From Nocardia miyunensis NBRC 108239 (GTDB taxonomy: Bacteria > Actinomycetota > Actinomycetes > Mycobacteriales > Mycobacteriaceae): DNA of 64,000 bases. This document shows, one piece after another, positions 8,366-16,191 of the stretch. Each line of letters opens with the position of its first letter. The first letter of the stretch is position 1. The stretch lies in assembly GCF_001613065.1 (NCBI RefSeq), contig NZ_BDBQ01000012.1, positions 1 through 64,000 on the forward strand, given 5' to 3'. The notes below the pieces were generated by a model that was given only the letters and a program-made list of their open reading frames with translations, did no database searches and was not told where the DNA came from. The position numbers were made by a program, and so were the translations under genes.

Positions 8366-8518
8366 GTGAAGAATTGTCAAGGTTGCCGCACCTCGTGGCG
8401 AAACGGAATCGGCTCTCGCGTACCGCGAGTGGGCCCCGTCCCCCGGCACGGTGAGTTCTGTGAGCGGTTCACCTCGCGCCCCACGCGGCGCCCGCGCCCG
8501 GAGACCGATTTCCGATGA
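8366..8518 (+). CDS. Possible 50-residue ORF translationally coupled to the AbiEi-like gene
   Basis: A 50-codon frame starts with GTG at 8366 after a good GGGAGG box and stops at TGA 8516-8518, so it overlaps the next ATG in the pattern ATGA. It begins with Lys-Asn-Cys-Gln-Gly-Cys, a CxxC pair, and then becomes Arg- and Pro-rich. The four-base overlap and good ribosome site are what make it worth listing; the composition is weak evidence because Arg/Pro-rich frames arise easily in this GC content. If real it would be the first gene of a two-gene operon with the AbiEi/DUF559-type protein. I recognise no family. Confidence 0.3.
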   Translation: MKNCQGCRTSWRNGIGSRVPRVGPVPRHGEFCERFTSRPTRRPRPETDFR

Positions 8519-9681
8519 GCGCCGCGACATTGCATCCGGTATTCGGTTCCGCATCGGGCCCGCGTCTCGCGAACCGGCTCGTCCATCCCGGCGGGTTGTC
8601 GGCGAGTCCGGGCTGCGGACCGGATTCCGGCCCGGTGCCTCTGGGAGGCGATGTGGCCGCGCCGCACGATTGCGCCGCTGGGCAGCCGTGTCCGGCCTCC
8701 GCCGATCAGGCTCGGATCCACCGCAGGCGTGATGCGCTCGCTCGCGGGGTGACCGATGATCAGATCCGTCGAATGTGTGCGGGCGGGCGGTGGCGACGGC
8801 TGCGGCGCGGGGTCTATTCGGAGGAAGCGGCCTACGCGGAACTGGATGTGCTTGCCCGCCACCGCATTCTGGCCGCGGCGGTGTTGCCCGACATGGCCGC
8901 CGACGCGGTGGTGAGTCATCAGTCGGCTGCGGCGATCTACGGCGCGCCGATCTGGGCCGCCCCGATGGACCGCCTGTGCGTCACCCGTAACCGCCGCAAC
9001 GGCGGCCGGATCAAACCGGATCTGAAAGTGCACTGCGCACCGATCGACTCCGTGGCCGAGGTGGGCGGTCTGTTGCTGAGCACGCCCGCGCGCACCATCG
9101 TCGATCTGGGCCGCACGGTTCCGTTCGAGTCCGCGGTCGTCGCGGGCGACTGGCTGGCCCGTGAATACGGTGTCACCGCCGCCGATCTCGATGTGGAGCT
9201 GGAAGCGGCCAATCGTCGCCGTGGCATCGATCGAGCACGGCTGGTGGCGAAGTTCCTGAATCCGCACAGCGAGAGCGTCGGCGAGTCGCGCAGCCGGGTG
9301 ATGCTGCGCGAACTCGGCCTGCCGATCCCTCGGTCGCAGGGCGATGTCTTCACCGCCGAGGGCAGATTCCTCGGCCGGGTCGACTTCTATTTCGGCGACA
9401 CCGGCGTGGTCGGCGAGTTCGACGGCCGCACCCGCTACGGCCGCCGGACACAGCCTGGACACGATCCGGCGGACACGGCCGCGGCCGAGAGGCGACGTGA
9501 GGATGCCTTGCGCAGCGCGGGTTTTCACGTCATCCGCTGGACCTGGGACGAACTGCCCACCGATGCGGTGACCGCCCGCTTCCGCGTCGCACTGGCCCGC
9601 GTCGGCCGCCAGCGTCCGCAAGGACACATCCGCCAATCCTCCCTACCCGAGCCGAGACCCCTGATGATCCGAAGTCTCTGA
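8515..9681 (+). CDS. AbiEi-type winged helix plus DUF559/Vsr-like nuclease-fold protein
   Basis: A 388-residue protein with a winged-helix segment (ARGVTDDQIRRMCAGGRW then RRLRRGVYS, about residues 75-100) as in the type IV antitoxin AbiEi family, followed by a central region, and a C-terminal restriction-endonuclease-like fold (RVDFYFGDTGVVGEFDGRTR, then ERRREDALRSAGFHVIRWTW), as in DUF559/Vsr-like proteins. The Asp and Glu-Phe-Asp of that segment could be metal ligands. The family is abundant in actinomycetes and its true function is not established; no AbiEii toxin gene lies next to it. The first 70 residues are low-complexity (Pro, Gly, Cys), so the true start could be later. It overlaps a possible 50-codon frame by four bases. 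Confidence 0.65.
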   Translation: MSAATLHPVFGSASGPRLANRLVHPGGLSASPGCGPDSGPVPLGGDVAAPHDCAAGQPCPASADQARIHRRRDALARGVTDDQIRRMCAGGRWRRLRRGVYSEEAAYAELDVLARHRILAAAVLPDMAADAVVSHQSAAAIYGAPIWAAPMDRLCVTRNRRNGGRIKPDLKVHCAPIDSVAEVGGLLLSTPARTIVDLGRTVPFESAVVAGDWLAREYGVTAADLDVELEAANRRRGIDRARLVAKFLNPHSESVGESRSRVMLRELGLPIPRSQGDVFTAEGRFLGRVDFYFGDTGVVGEFDGRTRYGRRTQPGHDPADTAAAERRREDALRSAGFHVIRWTWDELPTDAVTARFRVALARVGRQRPQGHIRQSSLPEPRPLMIRSL

Positions 9682-9979
9682 GCGACAAGGTTGTTCACTT
9701 CGGGCGCTTCGCCGGAGGCTCGGGCGGCGTCTACTCGGCCGCCCGAGCCGAGTGTGGCCGACTCGCGACGCATGCTTCCTGGTCACTATTCGACACGGCG
9801 GCTGCACGGTCGTGGTTCCGACTCGTCGGGAGTCGCTCTCCGGTCTGACCGGATCTGCGCGGCAGTGCGTCCAAGCGCACAGATCGCCCGGAATCGAGTG
9901 CTGCTCGGGCACATCGGCATCGCTCAGGTCCGCATTCGCCACTCGGTGGTGACGAATGCGGACGTGGCGGTGATTGCGG
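9682..9979. other. Convergent intergenic region
   Basis: This 298-base stretch lies between the 3' ends of the AbiEi-like gene and the hydrolase gene. Apart from the strong hairpin at 9717-9749 nothing gene-like was recognised. Confidence 0.5.
9717..9749. terminator. GC-rich hairpin between convergent genes
   Basis: GGCTCGGGCGGC at 9717-9728 pairs perfectly with GCCGCCCGAGCC at 9738-9749 across a 9-base loop. It begins 35 bases after the stop of the upstream plus-strand gene. There is no T-run on either side, so it would be a U-less actinobacterial-style terminator or a barrier to read-through between the convergent genes. Confidence 0.55.
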
Positions 9980-10861
9980 TTAGGCGGTTTCGGCGGCCAG
10001 GGCCAGCAGGTGTGCGCGGACCAGGTCGGGACGTTCCTCGGGGATGAAATGTCCGCAGCCGGGGACGTATTCGACGGTGTAGTCGGTGGCGTCGGCGGTT
10101 TCGGCGGCGGCCAGCGAATGGTGGATCGCGCCGTCGGCGGTGCCGAAGAGAGCGCGGATGGGCAGGGTCGCGCGACGTGGTTCACCGCGTCGTAGTGCGG
10201 GGACCTCGCGCAGGAGGAAGGTGCGGTAGGTGTCGGTGGCCGCGCGAGCGGGAACCGGATCGCGGAAGCGGTCGGTGTATGCGTGCACGACATCCGGTGT
10301 GAATTCGGTGGAGTCGGCGACCGTGAGCCGGAACACCCAGTCCAGGAAGGGAGTGTGCTGTTGCAGTGGCATGCCCAGTGCCGCGACGAGGGGTTGGTAC
10401 AGCAGGAATCGCCACATGTGCGGTGCGACGGTGCGCGGGGTCTGCCAGGGGTGCGTGATGTTCAGCGGCATGAATCCGGAGAATCGCTCGGGCTCGCGCA
10501 GCACCATGCGGAAGCCGACATACCCGCCCCAGTCGTGACCGACCAGTAGCGTGCGATCGGAGGTCAGCGAATCCAGCAGGGCCAGCACATCACTGGCGAC
10601 CTCCTCTTTGAACCAGCGGTGCGGCGCCGGTCCGGACCAGCCGTAGCCGGGCAGATCCGGCGCGATGATCCGCAGTCCGGGCGGTGGGTCGGCGAGCAGG
10701 TGGCGGTAGGTGTAATGGTGCTGCGGCCAGCCGTGCAGCGCGAGGACCGGGCGGCCGTCGGCGGGCCCCGCCTCGGTGACGTGGAATCGCACCCCGCGTG
10801 CGGTGATGTGGCTACGGCGCACTCCGGCGATGTCGGGGGGTTGTGAGATCGCATCGGGCAT
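9980..10861 (-). CDS. Alpha/beta hydrolase, epoxide-hydrolase-like
   Basis: A 293-residue cytosolic alpha/beta hydrolase. The oxyanion-hole motif is HGWPQ, the nucleophile elbow is GHDWGG with an aspartate nucleophile (as in epoxide hydrolases and haloalkane dehalogenases rather than serine esterases), and the catalytic histidine is in GCGHFIPEERP near the C-terminus. The length is normal. The ATG at 10861 (MPDAISQPPD) is used; 100 upstream in-frame codons are Arg/Pro-rich and overlap the divergent gene, so they are rejected. Epoxide hydrolase is the best guess because HGWP plus GHDWG is typical, but a haloacid or lactone substrate cannot be excluded. Confidence 0.8.
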   Translation of the reverse strand: MPDAISQPPDIAGVRRSHITARGVRFHVTEAGPADGRPVLALHGWPQHHYTYRHLLADPPPGLRIIAPDLPGYGWSGPAPHRWFKEEVASDVLALLDSLTSDRTLLVGHDWGGYVGFRMVLREPERFSGFMPLNITHPWQTPRTVAPHMWRFLLYQPLVAALGMPLQQHTPFLDWVFRLTVADSTEFTPDVVHAYTDRFRDPVPARAATDTYRTFLLREVPALRRGEPRRATLPIRALFGTADGAIHHSLAAAETADATDYTVEYVPGCGHFIPEERPDLVRAHLLALAAETA

Positions 10862-11006
10862 ATCCGATGCTAACCGTCCGCAACCCGGCGAGTCGTCACC
10901 CGAAGGATTTCGGCGTCCGCGAGGATAATTCAGGCGCCGGGCGCGACAATGAGTGCGGCAGAGGCGATCAAGCCCTCGGGCACCGCGGGAGCAGGGAGGA
11001 CGGGCG

Positions 11007-11489
11007 ATGCCGAACAAGTTCGAGTCACCCCCGGGCTGGGCGCCACCCGGTGCGCAGTTCCAGAGCCACGGCGTGACCGGCCGCACCGTGGTCGGCGTGC
11101 TGATCGGGCTGGTGGTGACGCCGATCGGGATCGCTTTCGCGGCCAAGGGCGGTGCGGACATCCGTTACTGGGTGATCATCGGCGGAGTCACCGACCGGTG
11201 GACCGCGGCCGGTGAGATCATCGTCGGCTCGGTGCTGTTGATGCTGGTGGCGGCGATGGCGGCGTTCTCCCCGGCGGGCACCTTCGTGGCCGGGCTGGTG
11301 TTCGGCGTGTTCCCGGGCATTCTGCACATCCTGTTCCCCGACGACACGTTCCGCCTGATCGGCGATCTGCCGTACATCGATTCCACCTGGCAGGTGGCGC
11401 TGCATTCCTGGGTCACCAACGGATTCGCGCTCATCTCCGGATTCATGATGATGGGTGCGGGTTTCGCCGGTTTGATCCGCAGACGCTGA
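11007..11489 (+). CDS. Predicted four-helix membrane protein
   Basis: A 160-residue protein with four probable transmembrane segments: VVGVLIGLVVTPIGIAFAA near residue 30, EIIVGSVLLMLVAAMAAF near 75, a third around TFVAGLVFGVFPGILHILF, and WVTNGFALISGFMMMGAGFA near the C-terminus. The N-terminal 20 residues are polar and Pro-rich and are probably cytoplasmic. The ATG at 11007 follows a clear GGGAGGA box with six bases of spacing and fits better than an earlier in-frame codon at 10953. No enzymatic motif is visible and I do not recognise the family. It is divergent from the hydrolase gene, 145 bases apart. Confidence 0.65.
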   Translation: MPNKFESPPGWAPPGAQFQSHGVTGRTVVGVLIGLVVTPIGIAFAAKGGADIRYWVIIGGVTDRWTAAGEIIVGSVLLMLVAAMAAFSPAGTFVAGLVFGVFPGILHILFPDDTFRLIGDLPYIDSTWQVALHSWVTNGFALISGFMMMGAGFAGLIRRR

Positions 11490-11565
11490 GCCGCCACCCG
11501 GAACCGGCGGGCTCGTAAACCGCCACGCGCCAAAGTGATTCATCGCGCCGCGATCACCGCGGATT

Positions 11566-11742
11566 TCACGAGTAGTCGCGGAAGCTCAGCACGAATCCGA
11601 CGGCGGCGAGCAGGAACAGCAGGACGTACGCGATTACCCGGAACGCCGTGGTCGGCAGTTCGTGTACCCACAGGCCGGTGATGAAGGCGACCAGCATCAT
11701 CAGCGTGCCGAGGAACGCCGTCCGGCGCGGATGCCCTGCCAT
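11566..11742 (-). CDS. Small two-helix membrane protein
   Basis: A 58-residue protein that starts MAGHPRRTAF and consists almost wholly of two hydrophobic helices, FLGTLMMLVAFITGLWV and VIAYVLLFLLAAVGFVLSF, joined by a short polar loop (HELPTTAFR). Positive charges before helix 1 suggest both ends face the cytoplasm. The upstream extension to 11871 codes for an Arg/Cys-rich stretch and overlaps the divergent GH43-like gene, so the ATG at 11742 is used. Function unknown; it is too short for an enzyme and may be a membrane-complex subunit or regulator. Confidence 0.6.
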   Translation of the reverse strand: MAGHPRRTAFLGTLMMLVAFITGLWVHELPTTAFRVIAYVLLFLLAAVGFVLSFRDYS

Positions 11743-11839
11743 GCTGACTGGGTACCCGATCCGATCCGGATTTCCCCCGACCCTCGGAACGACGGCGTGT
11801 CGGCGTGTACCGGTTCGGCGGAGGCGGCACGGTAGCCGT

Positions 11840-12685
11840 ATGCAGGTGACCGCAGGCCCCTTCCGGCACATCTACGACCCGAGTCACGGTGAGCCGCATC
11901 CGTGGTACATCAACGACCACACCGTGATTCGCGATGGGGCCGGGCTCTGGCACCTGTTCGGGATCACCCACCCAGAACCGGCCGACCCGTGGGACGAGAC
12001 GCGGTTCGCGCATGCCACCGCCGAACATCTGCTGGGGCCGTGGACGAAACGTCCGCACGCACTGGCTGTGGATCGCGAGTACGGCGAGACGCACCTGTGG
12101 GCCCCGTACGTGATCGACAGCGGCGCGGGCTATGCCATGTTCTACGACGGCGGCGGCGCGGACCGCACCGCGACCGCGATGAACCTGGCGACCTCCACCG
12201 ATCTGCGGCACTGGACACGCCATCCGCGGGGGCCGGTGTTCCGCGACGGCTACGACGCCCGCGATCCGATGGTGCTGCGCCTGGACGACCGCTGGGTGAT
12301 GTACTACTGCGCGACCAGCGAACCCGAGGGCGGCAACCACGTCGTCGCCTACCGCACCAGCACCGACCTCGTGCACTGGAGCGATCGCGCGATCGCCTAC
12401 ACGGATCCCGCGACCGGCACCGGCGCGGGACCCACCGAATCCCCATTCGTCGTGCGGCGCAACGATTTCTGGTACCTGTTCATCGGCCCGCGCCCCGACT
12501 ACGTCGGCACCGACGTCTTCCGCAGCGCCGATCCGCTGCACTTCCGCGTCCAGGACCGCGTCGGCCACATCGAGGCCCACGCCGCCGAGATCGTGACCTG
12601 CGACGGCGACTGGTGGGTCACCACCGCGGGCTGGGGCAAGGGCGGCGTCCACATCGCACCCCTGCATTTCACCGACCCGGCCTGA
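11840..12685 (+). CDS. GH43/GH32-type five-bladed beta-propeller hydrolase
   Basis: A 281-residue protein with the repeating blade pattern of five-bladed propeller glycosidases. Recognisable blades are WYINDHTVIRDGAGLWHLFG (catalytic Asp candidate in NDH), THLWAPYVIDSGAGYAMFY, ARDPMVLRLDDRWVMYY and PTESPFVVRRNDFWYLFIG (general-acid Glu candidate in TES). No signal peptide is seen, so a cytosolic or non-classical role is likely. Length fits the catalytic domain alone. The ATG at 11840 is used because the upstream frame is Arg-rich. Substrate could be an arabinofuranosyl, xylosyl or fructosyl compound; a nearby FGGY kinase (528 bases downstream) and a GH172 gene at 18.7-19.7 kb are compatible with pentose use, but this is inference. 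Confidence 0.65.
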   Translation: MQVTAGPFRHIYDPSHGEPHPWYINDHTVIRDGAGLWHLFGITHPEPADPWDETRFAHATAEHLLGPWTKRPHALAVDREYGETHLWAPYVIDSGAGYAMFYDGGGADRTATAMNLATSTDLRHWTRHPRGPVFRDGYDARDPMVLRLDDRWVMYYCATSEPEGGNHVVAYRTSTDLVHWSDRAIAYTDPATGTGAGPTESPFVVRRNDFWYLFIGPRPDYVGTDVFRSADPLHFRVQDRVGHIEAHAAEIVTCDGDWWVTTAGWGKGGVHIAPLHFTDPA

Positions 12686-13212
12686 CCCCCTGTCGACCGG
12701 TCGGCGAACCGTCGATGACGTCCCGCCAGGCCACCGAGCGGATCGGCTTCTCCGCACCCGGCGTCGTACACCATCGACCGTGGGATCGGCCGATGTGCCG
12801 CGTCCATCTCGGGTACCCCGGGCTTGCTACGGCCCCGCCTCCCGCGCCCGATCGGCTACGACGCAGCGAGGGCATCGAGATCGGTCGGGCCGATGGGAAA
12901 ATCGGACGGTAGCCACGAGGAAGCGATCGGCTGGCGAGACCGACCGATGTGCCGCCTCGCACCGTGCGCCGCGTTCGGTGACGGCCGGTCTTCCGGTTCG
13001 GCCCGCACCAGCCATCTACGATGCGATGCGAGTACCGGGAGCGCTCTGGCCGGTGTGGACAGTGGGATTCGTCGGAGGTGATTCGCGCCGAGTTCGGCGA
13101 ATTGCGGTCGGTCGGGGCGCGGGCCTGTAATTCTGGTGGCGCCGGCCGAGGCACCGGCACAGCGGGCGCGGATACCCCGACGTGTCCGGGCAGGTGAGGA
13201 AGGAGAGCGCTG
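12686..13212. other. 527-base intergenic region, no gene recognised
   Basis: Frames in this stretch are Arg/Pro-rich and lack ribosome sites or family motifs. It ends with GAGGAAGGAGAG, the ribosome binding site of the FGGY kinase gene. The promoter of that gene presumably lies here, but no convincing -35/-10 pair was picked out. Confidence 0.4.
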
Positions 13213-14691
13213 ATGTTTCTCGGGATCGATATCGGTACCTCCGGCTCCAAGGGGGTGCTGGTTGCGGCCGATGGCACGATCATTGCGAGAGCTGAACGGG
13301 TACATGGTGTTTCGACGCCTCGGCCGGGTTGGGTCGAGCACGACGCCGAGACCGTGTGGTGGGCGGATTTCGTCGCGATCACGCGGGAACTGCTCGACGC
13401 GGCTGGGCCGGAATCCGTGCGGGGGCTGGCGGTCAGCGGTATCGGTCCGTGCCTGCTGCCCGCCGACGCCGCGGGTCTCCCGCTTCGCCCGGCCATCCTC
13501 TACGGCGTGGATACCCGCGCGACCACCGAGATCGCCGAGTTGAACGCGGAATTTGGTGCGGAACAGGTTCTTTCGCGTGCGGGCTCGCCGCTCACCAGTC
13601 AGGCCGTTGGACCGAAGGCGCGCTGGCTGGCACGGCACGAACCCGATGTCTACGGGCGCACCCGCATGCTGCTGATGGCGAGTTCCTTTCTGGTGCACCG
13701 GCTTACCGGTCGCTACGTACTCGATCACCAGTCGGCGAGTCAGTGCGTGCCGATGTACGATCTGCGCCGCCGCGAATGGGCCACGGACTGGGCGGATTCG
13801 GTCGCGCCCGGAATCGAACTGCCCGAATTGCGCTGGCCCACCGAGATCGTCGGGCAGGTGACGCGAGATGCGTCCGCCGCCACCGGACTTCCGGTCGGCC
13901 TGCCCGTCACCACCGGCACGATCGACGCCTGGGCCGAGGCCGCCAGCGTGGGGGTGCGCGCCCCCGGTGACGCCATGGTCATGTACGGCACCACCATGTT
14001 CCTGGTGCAGGTGCTGACCGATCCGAATCCGCATCCGGGCCTGTGGGGAACGTGCGGAACCTGGCCCGGCACATACACTCTCGCGGCCGGCATGGCTACC
14101 TCCGGCGCGGTGACCGACTGGTTGCGCCGCCTCGTCGGCGGGGATTTCACCGATCTGGTGGCGGAGGCGGACCGGGTCCCGGCGGGCAGTCGCGGGCTGA
14201 TCGTGGTGCCCTATTTCGCCGGTGAACGCACGCCGCTGTTCGATCCGGACGCTCGCGGCATCGTCGCCGGCCTGACCCTGACGCACGGCCGCGCCGAACT
14301 CTATCGCGCGGCGCTCGAGGGCATCGGCTACGGGGTGCGGCACAATTTCGAGGCGATGGCCGAGGCCGGCGGCCGGGCACACCGGCTCGTCGCGGTCGGG
14401 GGCGGCACCAAGGGCGGTCTGTGGACGCGCATCGTCTCCGATATCACCGGCTTGCCCCAGCAACTCCCGGCCGAAACGGTCGGCGCCTGCCTCGGTGACG
14501 CCATGCTCGCCGCCGAGGCGTCGGGTGTGGACACCTCCCGATGGAATCCGGTGGTCAGCACGATCGAACCTGATCCGGCCAACACCGAGCTGTACGCGCA
14601 GTACTACCGGCACTACCGCGCACTATACGAATCCACCCGTGACACAGCACATTTCCTGGCAGGAGAACAACACCGCACCGCTGCGCATTGA
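13213..14691 (+). CDS. FGGY-family carbohydrate kinase, xylulokinase-like
   Basis: A 492-residue sugar kinase of the FGGY family, which phosphorylates pentuloses, glycerol or related polyols with ATP. The N-terminal phosphate loop is LGIDIGTSGSKGVLV, the sugar-binding catalytic Asp is in TGTIDAWAEAASVG (about residues 236-249), and the C-terminal ATP site is RLVAVGGGTKGGLW. Length and order of motifs are normal, and a strong AGGAAGGAGAG box precedes the ATG. The GTIDAWAE version resembles D-xylulose kinases, but the substrate is not settled. No transporter or isomerase lies beside it. Its last ten codons run into a degenerate repeat array that continues downstream. Confidence 0.85.
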   Translation: MFLGIDIGTSGSKGVLVAADGTIIARAERVHGVSTPRPGWVEHDAETVWWADFVAITRELLDAAGPESVRGLAVSGIGPCLLPADAAGLPLRPAILYGVDTRATTEIAELNAEFGAEQVLSRAGSPLTSQAVGPKARWLARHEPDVYGRTRMLLMASSFLVHRLTGRYVLDHQSASQCVPMYDLRRREWATDWADSVAPGIELPELRWPTEIVGQVTRDASAATGLPVGLPVTTGTIDAWAEAASVGVRAPGDAMVMYGTTMFLVQVLTDPNPHPGLWGTCGTWPGTYTLAAGMATSGAVTDWLRRLVGGDFTDLVAEADRVPAGSRGLIVVPYFAGERTPLFDPDARGIVAGLTLTHGRAELYRAALEGIGYGVRHNFEAMAEAGGRAHRLVAVGGGTKGGLWTRIVSDITGLPQQLPAETVGACLGDAMLAAEASGVDTSRWNPVVSTIEPDPANTELYAQYYRHYRALYESTRDTAHFLAGEQHRTAAH

Positions 14692-14983
14692 CCTCACATC
14701 CAGAAGCGCACTGATCGTGGGCTGCCCGCGCACCGCGCACTGATCTCTCGTACTTCCGCGCACTCATCTCACACGGTCGCGCACCGTCCCGTCTCTCCGC
14801 TTGCTGATCACTCGTGCTTTCGCGCGTTGCCCTCGCGTACCTGCGCGTGCTGATCTCTTGCATTGTCGTGCGTTTGCCCTTGCACTGCTGAGTGCTTCCT
14901 CGCACCCGCGCGCACTGATCCCGCGCTGTCGCGAGCGGATTCCCTGCATCTCGCCGACCCGGCGCACAGATCTCGCACTGGCG
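14683..14983. repeat. Degenerate tandem array, 20-23 bp period, core GCGCACTGATCTC
   Basis: About thirteen diverged copies of a GCGCACTGATCTC-like core start at 14683, 14706, 14735, 14758, 14779, 14799, 14822, 14845, 14868, 14890, 14910, 14931 and 14962. Most intervals are 20-23 bases, with two of 29-31. Good copies are GCGCACTGATCTC (14735), GCGCACTCATCTC (14758), GCGTGCTGATCTC (14845), GCGCACTGATC (14910) and GCGCACAGATCTC (14962). The period is mostly not a multiple of three, so this is not a protein repeat, although the first copy overlaps the end of the kinase gene. The spacers are not unique 30-mers, so it is not a CRISPR array. It fills most of the 386-base gap before the SRPBCC gene. 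Confidence 0.75.
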
Positions 14984-15035
14984 TCGATATGGAATATATG
15001 CTCTAATTCGATATAGAGGGAACATTCCATATCGA
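14984..15035. promoter_or_regulatory. Nested AT-rich palindrome upstream of the SRPBCC gene
   Basis: Outer arms TCGATATGGAAT (14984-14995) and ATTCCATATCGA (15024-15035) are a perfect 12-bp inverted repeat; inner arms CTCTA (15001-15005) and TAGAG (15014-15018) nest inside. The segment is far more AT-rich than its surroundings and ends 42 bases before the SRPBCC start codon. A possible -10 element TATAGA lies at 15012-15017, within the palindrome, which suggests an operator overlapping a promoter. Confidence 0.6.
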
Positions 15036-15077
15036 ACCGGCCGTGACTCGAACGTCCGGCCGAGAGGGTGATTCACG

Positions 15078-15611
15078 ATGGCCGTGCTCAATACCCACAT
15101 CCGCCGCATCCCGGTGTCCGCCGCGCGGGCGGGAGCCCTGCTCGACACGCTCGCCGGTCCCGGAGATGTGCTGTGGCCCAGTGATTCCTGGCCACCCCTG
15201 GTCCTGGACCGGCCACTGTCGACCGGTGCGGCCGGGGGACACGGCGTGGTCCGCTACACGGTGCAGGGGTATCAGCCGGGCAGATGGTTGAACTGCCGAT
15301 TCGATCGCGTCTTCGGCACCGCGGGCGTCGAGGGCTTCCATGAATTCCTGGTCCTCGACGCGGGAAACGATGAGACGCTGCTGGTCCACCAGTTGGCGGC
15401 CCGGCTCAGCGGCCGATTCCGGCTGATCTGGCCACTGGCCGTGCGCTGGTTGCACGATGCGCTCATCGAGGATCTGCTCGATCACGCCGAATACGAACTC
15501 ACCGGATCCGTACGCACCCCCGCTCGCTGGAACGGATATGTGCGGCTACTGCGGGCCGCGCTGGGCCGGGCCGGAACGTCCACGCCTCGGGTCGCAGCTC
15601 ACGCGGTGTGA
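15078..15611 (+). CDS. SRPBCC (START/Bet v1-like) family protein
   Basis: A 177-residue protein with the helix-grip pattern of polyketide cyclase/SRPBCC proteins, which enclose a hydrophobic ligand. Visible parts are the N-terminal strand (HIRRIPVSAARAGALLDTL), the antiparallel sheet (GHGVVRYTVQGYQPGRWLNC, then EGFHEFLVLDAG, ETLLVHQLAARLSG) and the long C-terminal helix (DALIEDLLDHAEYEL). The start ATG at 15078 has a GAGAGGGTG stretch upstream. The ligand is unknown. The gene sits directly downstream of the palindrome at 14984-15035, which probably controls it, and 100 bases before a thioredoxin-like gene on the same strand. Confidence 0.65.
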   Translation: MAVLNTHIRRIPVSAARAGALLDTLAGPGDVLWPSDSWPPLVLDRPLSTGAAGGHGVVRYTVQGYQPGRWLNCRFDRVFGTAGVEGFHEFLVLDAGNDETLLVHQLAARLSGRFRLIWPLAVRWLHDALIEDLLDHAEYELTGSVRTPARWNGYVRLLRAALGRAGTSTPRVAAHAV

Positions 15612-15711
15612 GCCCGATGGTCCGGGACCGCTGTCTCGGACAGTGACGCAGCCGGGGATTCATGGAAGAATTCACAGCCATGCAGGCGAGTTGGAATACC
15701 GGGAGGGCCGC

Positions 15712-16191
15712 ATGCCGACACAGGCGTTGAATCAGCACAATTTTCAGCAGGTCGTCTCCGGCGGCGGCATCGTCCTGGTTGACTTCTGGGCGACGTGGTG
15801 CGGGTGGTGCACCAAATTCGCGCCGGTGTACGAGGAATCCTCCCGCATGCACCCGGATATCGTGCATGCCACCGTCGATGCCGACGCCGAGCAGCAGTTG
15901 GCGGCCGTCGCGCAGGTCAGCAGCCTGCCGACCCTGATCGCCTTCCGTGAGGGCCTGCCGGTCTACTCCGAGCCCGGTTTCAAGACCTCCGAACAACTGG
16001 AAAACGTTGTGCAGGAGATCATGTGGCTGGATATGGACGAGGTCCGTAAAGAGCTGATCAAGCAGAATCCGGAACTCGCGCAGGCCCCGGAGATGGCCCA
16101 GAGGAACGCGGTCGCCGGGCGCGCCGCCGGACTCGCCGACGAACCGCTCCGTTACGGCTGGCCCGGACTGCGCGGAGTGGCGGTGCGCTGA
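15712..16191 (+). CDS. Thioredoxin-fold protein with WCGWC active site
   Basis: A 159-residue cytosolic thioredoxin family protein. The active site is FWATWCGWCTKFAPVYE (about residues 26-42), so the redox pair is Cys-Gly-Trp-Cys instead of the Cys-Gly-Pro-Cys of classical thioredoxins, which should shift its redox potential. The cis-proline is in VSSLPTLIAF. A C-terminal helical extension of about 45 residues (DMDEVRKELIKQNPELAQAPEM onward) goes beyond the normal 105-residue domain. The ATG at 15712 follows GGGAGGG. The last 40 bases overlap the convergent MFS gene tail to tail. Confidence 0.85.
   Translation: MPTQALNQHNFQQVVSGGGIVLVDFWATWCGWCTKFAPVYEESSRMHPDIVHATVDADAEQQLAAVAQVSSLPTLIAFREGLPVYSEPGFKTSEQLENVVQEIMWLDMDEVRKELIKQNPELAQAPEMAQRNAVAGRAAGLADEPLRYGWPGLRGVAVR

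Noticed and set aside
12686..13212. Pseudogene between the GH43-like and FGGY genes
   Set aside because: No frame shows a recognisable protein fragment; composition alone is not evidence.
14683..14983. CRISPR array
   Set aside because: Repeats are only about 13 bases, strongly diverged, and spaced by 7-10 bases; no cas genes are present.
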